A DNA stretch of 64,000 bases. Source: Chromatiales bacterium (lineage in GTDB: Bacteria > Pseudomonadota > Gammaproteobacteria > Steroidobacterales > GCA-2729495). Position 1 is the stretch's first letter, and each line of letters starts with the position of its first letter. The notes below the pieces were generated by a model. The model had not been told where the DNA came from. It was given only the letters and a program-made list of their open reading frames with translations, and ran no database searches. A program made the position numbers and the translations under genes. Shown here piece after piece: positions 26,607-33,725 of the stretch. The stretch spans positions 62,001-126,000 of the forward strand of contig JAEUQA010000062.1 in NCBI GenBank assembly GCA_016789845.1, given 5' to 3'.

Positions 26607-27971
26607 GTGAGCAATAGCGTGTCAGCCGCAGCCCCGCCGGGCTACCGCCTCGGCCCCCTGGAGTTCGCCACCGGCATGAGCGGCCTGAACGCCTGGACAT
26701 ACTTATATGTATGCCTGGCCATCATGCCGGTCATCAGCTTCCTCAGCTTCTCCCAGCCCTACGTGCTGACCGAGATCATCGGCATACCGCCGGAGCGGCA
26801 CGGGCAGGTGACCGGCCTGCTCATCACCATGCACGAGATCGTGGTGCTGGCCCTGGTCAGCTTCGCCGGCGGGCTTTCCGACCGGGTCGGGCGCCGGCCA
26901 CTCTACGCCACGGGCACGCTCATCGCCGGAGCGGGCTTTGCCATCTATGGCATGGCCAGCACCGTGGGCGACCTCTACGTCGGCCGCTTCGTCTATGCCA
27001 TCGGCCTGGCCTTCGTGGGCGTCATGATCGCCATCACGGCGGCCGACTACGCTGCCGAGAACTCCCGCGGCAAGATCGCCGGTGTTTCCGGCGTGCTCAA
27101 CGGCCTGGGAATCGGCATTGCCACGGCGCTGTTCGCCGCGTTGCCCGCAATCTTCAAATCCCAGGGCATGACCAGCGCCGAGGCAGGCCGCTACATGCTC
27201 TTCGTCATGGCGGGCCTGGCCGCCTTCACGGCGCTGATCATGCAGGTCGGGCTGAAGGGTGGTACGCCATCCGGCACCAGTGTCCGGGTGAGCCTGCCCC
27301 GGATCCTGCAGATCGGCATCCGGCAGGGCCTGGACAATCCGCGCCTGATGGTCTGCTACGCGGGGTCGTTCATCTCCCGGGCCGACCTCACGCTGGTGGC
27401 CACCTTCGTTTCGCTCTGGCTGCAGCGGGTCGGCCGCGACGAGGGGCTGGACGGGCCCGAGGCGCTCGCCAAGGCGGGCCTGATGTTCGCGCTGATCCAG
27501 GGCTCGGCGCTGCTGTGGGCGCCCGTCGCCGGCGTGCTGATCGACCGCTTCCACCGGCTCGCCTGCGTGGTCGCCGCGCTGCTGCTCGGCGCGGTGGGTT
27601 ACACGCTGCTCGGCCTGCAGGAGCACCCGTTCTCGCCCATCGGGTACCTGGGGTGCGTCCTGGTCGGCATCGGCCAGATGAGCGTGATCCTCTCGGTCAC
27701 GGGTCTCCTGGGCCAGGAGACCCCGCTGAACGTCCGCGGCTCCGTCATCGGCCTGGCCGGCTTCTGCGGCTCGCTGGGGATCCTCATCACGAGCCTGGCC
27801 GGCGGCTACCTGTTCGATTACTGGAGGATCTCGGGCCCGATCATCCTCGTGGGCCTGGCGAACCTGGCCGCCTTCGTCTTCGCGCTGGTGGTGTGGCTGC
27901 GCAGTGGCCGGCCGGTGAAGTTCGATCCCGCGGAGGCGCGGTCGTCGAGCATCATCGGCGCCGTGCACTGA
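26607..27971 (+). CDS. Major facilitator superfamily transporter
   Basis: 454 residues from a GTG start, with 12 predicted helices. Between helices 2 and 3 lies the MFS motif A, GLSDRVGRRPLY. The protein is divergent from the flavin operon and 17 bases upstream of the second LLM, so it is the likely inner-membrane carrier for the pathway's substrate or product. Substrate cannot be predicted from sequence. Confidence 0.88.
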   Translation: MSNSVSAAAPPGYRLGPLEFATGMSGLNAWTYLYVCLAIMPVISFLSFSQPYVLTEIIGIPPERHGQVTGLLITMHEIVVLALVSFAGGLSDRVGRRPLYATGTLIAGAGFAIYGMASTVGDLYVGRFVYAIGLAFVGVMIAITAADYAAENSRGKIAGVSGVLNGLGIGIATALFAALPAIFKSQGMTSAEAGRYMLFVMAGLAAFTALIMQVGLKGGTPSGTSVRVSLPRILQIGIRQGLDNPRLMVCYAGSFISRADLTLVATFVSLWLQRVGRDEGLDGPEALAKAGLMFALIQGSALLWAPVAGVLIDRFHRLACVVAALLLGAVGYTLLGLQEHPFSPIGYLGCVLVGIGQMSVILSVTGLLGQETPLNVRGSVIGLAGFCGSLGILITSLAGGYLFDYWRISGPIILVGLANLAAFVFALVVWLRSGRPVKFDPAEARSSSIIGAVH

Positions 27972-27988
27972 TGGAGTGATCCCGGACC

Positions 27989-29020
27989 ATGACCGTTGAA
28001 TTTGGCATCGTGATGGAGCCGTCGTCGGGCTATACGGCGCGCCTCGCCGCCGAGATCGAGGCGCTCGGCTTCGACGCGCTGCTGTGTCCCGACACCCAGT
28101 GCCTCAGCCCGGAGCCCTACGGCCAGCTCAGCCTCGCCGCCGCCCGCACGAGCCGGCTCTTCCTCGGCACCGGTGTCACCAATCCCGTCACGCGCGATTC
28201 CTCGGTAACGGCAGGCGCCCTCGCCACCCTCCAGCAGGAGTCGAACGGCCGGGCCCGCTGCGGCATTGGCCGGGGCGATTCCTCGGCGGCGCACATCGGC
28301 CGGCGCAATGCCACGACGGCCGAACTCCGCACCTACGTGGAGCAGGTCCGGGGCTACCTGCGTGGCGAGCCGGTCATGCGCGGCGAGACGGAGAGCCGCA
28401 TGCGCTGGCTCCAGCCCGGCGAACTGCCCACCGTGCCGCTGGACCTGGCCTGCACGGGCCCGGCCACCATCCGCATGGCCGCGGACGTGGCGGACCGCAT
28501 CACCTTCGCCGTGGGCAGCGCCCCCGAGCGCATCGAGTGGGCGCTGGCCACGCTGCACGCGCGGCTGAAGGAGACCGGCCGCGACCGGGCGACGCTCCGC
28601 GTGGGCGCCTACGTCAACCTGGTCTGCGACCCGGACGAGAAGCGTGCCATCAACCTGGGCCGCATGATCTCCGGCATGGTGGCGCACTTCGCCGGCATGA
28701 AGGATTCGCCCGTCGAGCACCTGCCGCCCCAGCTCAAGGACTTGGCGGTGAAGATGAAGTCGGGCTACGACATGGCCCGGCACGCCCAGAACGAGGGTGG
28801 ACACCTGCAGATGGTGGACGACCAGTTCGTCGACTGGTTTTCCATCTGCGGGCCGCCCGCCAAGTGCTTCGACCGCCTGCAGGCCCTGATCGGCCTGGGC
28901 CTCGACCACGTGAACCTGCTGGGCGGCTCGCCGGTGGCCTCGCCCCATGGGGCGAGGCAGGAGGCCATGATCGGCCAGACGCGGCTCTTTGCCGAGCAGG
29001 TGATGCCGCGGCTGCGCTAA
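27989..29020 (+). CDS. Luciferase-like monooxygenase (LLM) 2
   Basis: 343 residues, TIM-barrel LLM fold beginning TVEFGIVMEPSSGYTARLA, with LFLGTGVTNPVTRD and RCGIGRGDSS, and a C-terminal LGLDHVNLLGGSP. It belongs to a different LLM subgroup from the paralogue pair at 23625 and 31485, resembling the methylenetetrahydromethanopterin-reductase-like branch. It is probably co-transcribed with the MFS gene. Its TAA stop directly touches the left end of the transposase element. Confidence 0.85.
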   Translation: MTVEFGIVMEPSSGYTARLAAEIEALGFDALLCPDTQCLSPEPYGQLSLAAARTSRLFLGTGVTNPVTRDSSVTAGALATLQQESNGRARCGIGRGDSSAAHIGRRNATTAELRTYVEQVRGYLRGEPVMRGETESRMRWLQPGELPTVPLDLACTGPATIRMAADVADRITFAVGSAPERIEWALATLHARLKETGRDRATLRVGAYVNLVCDPDEKRAINLGRMISGMVAHFAGMKDSPVEHLPPQLKDLAVKMKSGYDMARHAQNEGGHLQMVDDQFVDWFSICGPPAKCFDRLQALIGLGLDHVNLLGGSPVASPHGARQEAMIGQTRLFAEQVMPRLR

Positions 29021-29867
29021 AAAGGGGACAGATTTATTTACTGCGATACTTCCCCGCGTCGCGGCCTCCCCGGTGCGCGTGTGGAAATCCGACGGCTGAC
29101 CTGATCCTCCATTTCGCGAACGAAGTCGTCTGATCCCGTGAGCTGATTGCGCCGCACGGCATCGCGGAGGAATTCCAGCTCCGACTCTTCGACGCCACAT
29201 CCCACGAAATCCCGATAGCGCTTCTGGCGATCCTCGCTGGACTCACCCAGCGCGAGGTAACAAGGGCTTTCGTCGAGCCAGTCCGAGTCGGCCAGACCCG
29301 CCAGGGCGCGGAAGCTCGACCATGAATACTCCTCCGGTCGCGATACCAGGTTGGCCCGGACGGGATTCAGGTCGACGTAGCGGCTGCAGGCCAGGAGGTA
29401 GGAGTTGGTATCTATCAGGCTGCACTTGAATCGCCCCTCCCATGCGGTCCCGGTCCTGCTCTTCAGGCGATTGATGCGGCGGGTGTGGCGTCCCGCGAGG
29501 CGCTTCATCAACCGCCCGATGGCCGAGCAATCTGCGCCCGGATTGATGATCAGATGAACGTGGTTCGTCATCAGGCAGTAGCCGTAGACCTGCAGGCGGA
29601 GCGCTGCGCGGAACTCCCGGAGCGTGTCGAGGTAGCTGAAGCGATCGCCAGCAGTCAGAAAGACAGGGTCACGATTATGCCCGCGATGGACCACATGGTG
29701 AGGATAGCCTGCAACGACGATCCGGCCCGTTCTTGGCATTGGCAAACCTTCCCCCGGTGCCGGCAGGTTAGGTCGGGCCCGATCCAAAGTCCCGGCAGGT
29801 TTCCGGCGAAAACTACAGGATTTGCCTGATTTCGGGTCGGGAGAGGAAAATAAATCTGTCCCCATTT
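29021..29867. mobile_element. RAYT element with 16-base terminal inverted repeats
   Basis: GGGGACAGATTTATTT at 29024-29039 and its reverse complement at 29848-29863 bracket one transposase gene. Including flanking A/T bases, the element spans about 29021-29867. It lies directly after the LLM 2 stop codon. IS200/REP-type enzymes normally recognise hairpin ends rather than inverted repeats, so these ends may be paired REP-like units. Confidence 0.75.
29038..29739 (-). CDS. REP-associated tyrosine transposase (RAYT, IS200-like)
   Basis: 233 residues from ATG 29739, preceded by GGGGGAAGG. A Y1-type HUH nuclease: metal-binding pair His60/His62 in YCLMTNHVHLI, and likely nucleophile Tyr114 in NSYLLACSRYVDLNPVRAN. 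The RAYT signature RTGTAWEGRFK is present. It would cut and join single-stranded REP DNA. All key residues are intact, so it may be active. The C-terminus is basic. The stop overlaps the left terminal repeat. Confidence 0.9.
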   Translation of the reverse strand: MPRTGRIVVAGYPHHVVHRGHNRDPVFLTAGDRFSYLDTLREFRAALRLQVYGYCLMTNHVHLIINPGADCSAIGRLMKRLAGRHTRRINRLKSRTGTAWEGRFKCSLIDTNSYLLACSRYVDLNPVRANLVSRPEEYSWSSFRALAGLADSDWLDESPCYLALGESSEDRQKRYRDFVGCGVEESELEFLRDAVRRNQLTGSDDFVREMEDQVSRRISTRAPGRPRRGEVSQ

Positions 29868-29994
29868 CCCGTTCGTACAACCCCTGATTGAATCCGTTCG
29901 CTGACAGGGGGAGCCTCCGTATGGTCCCCCGGCGGCGCATGCCAGTGCCGCGCTGCCGGCTTGGTCCTCAACGACTCCCACCGGAGATATCGCC

Positions 29995-30474
29995 ATGAAC
30001 GGCTTCCCTCTCCTTGCACTCCTGGCCCTCGGGGTCATTGCCGGTCCCGCGCTTGCGGCCGACGCGCCTGCCAAGGCCGGTACCAGCACCGCGGCAGACA
30101 GCGCCGCCTTCGACCAGCAGATGAAGCAGATGCAGGCGAACATGCAGACGATGCAGGCGCAGATGGACAAGCTTCGCGCCGCGAAGGATCCCGCCGAGCG
30201 CCAGCGGCTCATGCAGGAGCACATGGCGAGCATGCGGGCTGCCATGGCCACGATGCACGGCATGATGGGGCCGGGCGGGATGAACTGCTGCGCCGGCGGC
30301 GGCATGATGGGATCCGGCGGGATGATGGGGCCTGAGGGGATGATGGGCGGCCCCGGCAGGATGTCGCCGGAAATGATGCAGCAGCGCCATCACATGATGG
30401 AACAGATGATGGGCATGCAGCAGATGATGATGGACCAGATGCTCCAGCATCAGCAGCAGCAGGGTACGAAGTAG
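29995..30474 (+). CDS. Methionine-rich exported protein
   Basis: 159 residues. Signal peptide about 1-22 (ending ALAA). The mature part has roughly 31 methionines, arranged as MM pairs in a Gly-rich middle (GGMMGSGGMMGPEGMM) and as a Gln/Met-rich helix at both sides, plus one Cys pair (NCC) and several His. Thioether clusters of this kind bind copper(I) or silver(I) in periplasmic metal-handling proteins, so a metal buffer is the best guess. No copper pump is adjacent. Confidence 0.75.
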   Translation: MNGFPLLALLALGVIAGPALAADAPAKAGTSTAADSAAFDQQMKQMQANMQTMQAQMDKLRAAKDPAERQRLMQEHMASMRAAMATMHGMMGPGGMNCCAGGGMMGSGGMMGPEGMMGGPGRMSPEMMQQRHHMMEQMMGMQQMMMDQMLQHQQQQGTK

Positions 30475-30498
30475 GCGATCGTCAGGCGTCCTTCGCGG

Positions 30499-31404
30499 TC
30501 ACGCCGGGCGGGACGCCCCAAGGAGTTGACCGATCAGCGCGTCCTTGCGCTGCCACTGCTCGTGCAGCCAGCGCTGGACCTGCTTGCGCACCGCCGGGTC
30601 GCCGGAGTAGTCCCCCGCGCTGAATTCGGCGGGAATCGGCAGCCGGTCGATCCGCACCACGACCTGGCTGACGTCCCCGCGCAGGAACTGCCAGAAGGTC
30701 GGCGCGCCACCGGGATACACGATGGTTACGTCGATCAGCGAGTCGAAGCGGTGGCCCAGCGCGTGGAGCGCCAGGGCGAGGCCGCCCGCCTTGGGCTTGA
30801 GCAGGTGCCGGTAGGGAGAGTTCTGGGCCGCGTGCTTCGCCGGCGTGAAGCGGGTGCCTTCGACGAAGTTCATCACGCTGGTGGGCACCAGCGCGAACTT
30901 CGCGCAGGCCCGCCGGGTGGTTTCCAGGTCCTCGAGGCGCTTCTCCGGGTGCCTGCGGAGCACCTGGTCCGAGTGGCGCCGCATGAACGGGAAATCGAGC
31001 GCCCACCAGGCGAGGCCCATGACCGGCACCCAGATCAGCTGCTGCTTGAGGAAGAACTTGAGCAGCGGAATCCGGCCGTTGAACACCCGCTGGAGGACGA
31101 AGATGTCCACCCAGGACTGGTGGTTGCAGTTGACCATGTACCAGCCGCGGTAGCTGAACTGCTCGAGCCCCTGCACGTCCCAGACGGTGGGCTGGGTGAG
31201 GTTCATCCACCAGGTGTTGCAGGTCACCCAGCGGTTGGCGATCCAGTTCAGCACGGGATCCAGCACGCGGCGCGCGGCGTTGAATGGCAGCAGCAGGCGC
31301 AGGAGGGCGAAGAGGAACAGCAGCGCGCACCAGAACAGCGTGTTGACCAGCAGCGCCGTGCTGGCAATCAGCGCGCGGAGGAGGGGCGGCAGGAACGAAA
31401 GCAT
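30499..31404 (-). CDS. 1-acyl-glycerol-3-phosphate acyltransferase-like protein (YihG type)
   Basis: 301 residues. Two hydrophobic helices at the N-terminus anchor a PlsC-type domain with the catalytic H-x4-D motif NHQSWVD (His95, Asp100), the glycerophosphate motif VEGTRFTP (Glu182) and VVVRIDRLPIP. It belongs to the YihG/YihG-like acyltransferases, which make phospholipid with particular acyl chains. Convergent to the Met-rich gene, divergent from LLM 3. Confidence 0.9.
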   Translation of the reverse strand: MLSFLPPLLRALIASTALLVNTLFWCALLFLFALLRLLLPFNAARRVLDPVLNWIANRWVTCNTWWMNLTQPTVWDVQGLEQFSYRGWYMVNCNHQSWVDIFVLQRVFNGRIPLLKFFLKQQLIWVPVMGLAWWALDFPFMRRHSDQVLRRHPEKRLEDLETTRRACAKFALVPTSVMNFVEGTRFTPAKHAAQNSPYRHLLKPKAGGLALALHALGHRFDSLIDVTIVYPGGAPTFWQFLRGDVSQVVVRIDRLPIPAEFSAGDYSGDPAVRKQVQRWLHEQWQRKDALIGQLLGASRPA

Positions 31405-31484
31405 CGGGTCAGCAGTCTGCTGTGGTGCAGGTATGATGGCACGGCGCTTAGGTTTATGCGCTTTGCGCCACGCGGGAATCCAGC

Positions 31485-32498
31485 ATGAAGATCGACATCA
31501 TCCTCGAGGCGGGCCTGCCCGCCGGCCGCGTCGAGGCGCTCGGCCAGCTGGCCGAGCGGTATGGCATCCAGACCCTGTGGGTGGCCAGCTTCCCCTCCCG
31601 CCGCGATCCGATTCCCGCGCTGGCGCTGCTCGCGCGCTGCACGACGAGGCTCCGGCTCGGCACCCTGCCCATGAGCCCGTGGGAGGTGCATCCGCTGCGC
31701 ATTGCCGACCAGCTGCTCACGCTCAATGAGCTGTCCGGCGGCCGCGCGACCATCCTCATCGGCGGCCTGGGCCACTCCGTGAGCCGGGTAACCGGCCTGG
31801 AGCCCGTGCGGCGAGTCACGGCCGTGCGCGACACCCTCCGCATCCTGAAGGGCCTGCGCCATGACGCGATGCTGAACTACGAGGGCGAGCTTTACACGCT
31901 GAAGAACTACCAGGCCGAGTGGGCCACCCAGCCGCCGCCCCGAGTCTACGCGGGCGCGACGTTCCACAAGATGCTGCGCATGGCCGCCGGCGTGGCCGAT
32001 GGCACCATGATGTCCGACGTCCCCCTGCAGCGCATGCCCGAGGTCATGGGCTGGGCGGGCGAGGGCCTCGCGAAGGCTGGCCGCCAGCGGGCCGACTTCC
32101 GCATGAACAACTTCATGGCCTGGCACGTGAAGGAGGACCGGGCGGCGGCCATCGCTGAGGCGCGTCGTGAGCTGATCTGGCGCGGCCTGCTCATGGCCTG
32201 GTTCACGGAGCTGTTCCTCGATCCGGCCGACGCGGCGATGGTGGAGGAAAAGCGGCCCGCCTTCCTCCAGGCCTTCCTCCAGCGCAGCCCCCGCATCGAG
32301 GGCGTGCCCGAGCCCGTCATCGACAAGCTGGTGGAGAACATGACGCTCGCCGGCGACCCCGCAGACCTCGACCGTATCGTCCGGCACCTCAAGGCGCTTG
32401 AGGCAGCGGGCCTGGACGAGGTGGCGCTCCGCCTGCACGACGACCCGGAAGAGGCCCTCGCCATCATCGGCCAGCGGCTCGTTCCGGAGGTCAGCTGA
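31485..32498 (+). CDS. Luciferase-like monooxygenase (LLM) 3
   Basis: 337 residues, clearly paralogous to LLM 1 at 23625-24653: both have the LAERYGI opening, SRRDP, TRLRLGTL or TRIRLGPL, NELSGGRATILIGG or NELCRGRANILIGG, and MTLAGDPADLD near the C-terminus. Flavin- or F420-dependent. It lies 34 bases upstream of a MetA-pathway-type outer-membrane transporter, supporting a catabolic role. The duplication suggests successive or stereospecific steps on related substrates. Confidence 0.85.
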   Translation: MKIDIILEAGLPAGRVEALGQLAERYGIQTLWVASFPSRRDPIPALALLARCTTRLRLGTLPMSPWEVHPLRIADQLLTLNELSGGRATILIGGLGHSVSRVTGLEPVRRVTAVRDTLRILKGLRHDAMLNYEGELYTLKNYQAEWATQPPPRVYAGATFHKMLRMAAGVADGTMMSDVPLQRMPEVMGWAGEGLAKAGRQRADFRMNNFMAWHVKEDRAAAIAEARRELIWRGLLMAWFTELFLDPADAAMVEEKRPAFLQAFLQRSPRIEGVPEPVIDKLVENMTLAGDPADLDRIVRHLKALEAAGLDEVALRLHDDPEEALAIIGQRLVPEVS

Positions 32499-32532
32499 CG
32501 CGCCGAGGCGTACGGCGGGGTAAACTCTCGCC

Positions 32533-33465
32533 ATGCCAGGGCAATTGATATTCGCTGGCGCCGCTGCGGCGCTGTTCGCGCTAGTCGCACTCGGCGTGCC
32601 CGAGGTCCACGGCCAGGAACTCGAGCCGCGGGCCTACTCGAATACGCCGACGGGCCTGAATTTCCTGCTGGCGGGCTACGGCTACACGGAGGGCAACCTG
32701 TCCTTCGATCCGTCGGTGCCGATCGAGGGCGCGGACCTGCGCACCAACTCGGCAGTGGTTGCCTGGGCCCGCTCCCTGGGCGTCCGGGGCCGCTCCGCCA
32801 AGGTTGACATCGTGGCGCCCTATACCTGGCTCTCGGGCACGGCGCTGGTCGAGGGCCAGCCCCGCCGGCGCGAAGTGGCGGGTTTTGGCGACCCGCGCTT
32901 TCGCTACTCCGTGAACCTCTACGGGGCCCCCGCCCTGTCGCTGCAGGAATTCTCCAGCTACAGGCAGGACGTGATCGTCGGGGCGAGCCTGCAGGTGTCG
33001 GTCCCCGTTGGCCAGTACGACGACAGCAAGCTGGTCAACATCGGCACGAACCGCTGGGCCTTCAAGCCCGAGCTGGGCATCTCCAAGTCCTGGGGGGCGT
33101 GGACGGTGGACGTGGCGGCCGCCGCCGCACTCTATACGGACAACACCGATTTCCTGGGCGGAAGCACGCTGTCCCAGGATCCGCTCTATTCGGTGCAGGG
33201 CCACATCGTGTACGGCTTCCGCTCCGGCATCTGGCTGGCGCTGGATGGCACCTACTACTGGGGCGGGCAGACTTCGGTGGATGACGTGAAGGCCGACACA
33301 CTGAAGAGGAACACGCGGCTGGGCCTGACGGTCGCGCTGCCCGTGGACCTCCGCAACTCGGTCAAGCTTTTTGCCGGCACCGGCGTGTCCAGCCGGACGG
33401 GCGACGAGTACGACGGCCTGGGAGTGGTCTGGCAGTACCGCTTCGGGCGCGGCTTCCCCCGGTAG
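32533..33465 (+). CDS. Outer-membrane transporter of the MetA-pathway phenol degradation type
   Basis: 310 residues. Signal peptide about 1-27 (ending VHG-Q). The remainder is beta-strand rich with alternating aromatic residues and ends WQYRFGRGFPR, typical of a barrel closing strand. It matches the family annotated as MetA-pathway transporters (COG4313-like), linked to uptake of aromatic and hydrophobic substrates. Probably co-transcribed with LLM 3. Confidence 0.78.
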   Translation: MPGQLIFAGAAAALFALVALGVPEVHGQELEPRAYSNTPTGLNFLLAGYGYTEGNLSFDPSVPIEGADLRTNSAVVAWARSLGVRGRSAKVDIVAPYTWLSGTALVEGQPRRREVAGFGDPRFRYSVNLYGAPALSLQEFSSYRQDVIVGASLQVSVPVGQYDDSKLVNIGTNRWAFKPELGISKSWGAWTVDVAAAAALYTDNTDFLGGSTLSQDPLYSVQGHIVYGFRSGIWLALDGTYYWGGQTSVDDVKADTLKRNTRLGLTVALPVDLRNSVKLFAGTGVSSRTGDEYDGLGVVWQYRFGRGFPR

Positions 33466-33474
33466 CATGGATCA

Positions 33475-33705
33475 TTGCCGCGGTCCTCAGGTTATTCACC
33501 GGCCCATCCCACGCCACCGGTTCCGGTATCTACTTCTATCTTCCTGATGGTCAACGTCTCACTTGGCGGCTACCACGACGCCTCCCGGATGGTAAATCTC
33601 ACTGCGTTGATCTTTGTGGTGTTGCCGACCGGGCACTGGCGGGGGCTGGATCGCGGTCTGCGCGCGCGTTATCCGGGGGCGATCTGGTTCAGGCAGCCGG
33701 GCTGA
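33475..33705 (+). pseudogene. Possible C-terminal remnant of a DoxX-like membrane protein
   Basis: In the 260-base gap before the TonB receptor one frame reads NLTALIFVVLPTGHWRGLDR then YPGAIWF, ending in TGA. A hydrophobic helix followed by GxxxGLD-x-Lxxx-PGAxW resembles the end of DoxX-family proteins. No upstream domain is present and no ribosome site precedes it, so it would be a fragment. It may instead be non-coding leader DNA of the receptor gene. Confidence 0.3.
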
Positions 33706-33725
33706 CACGTCCGGGGGGGTAGGGA

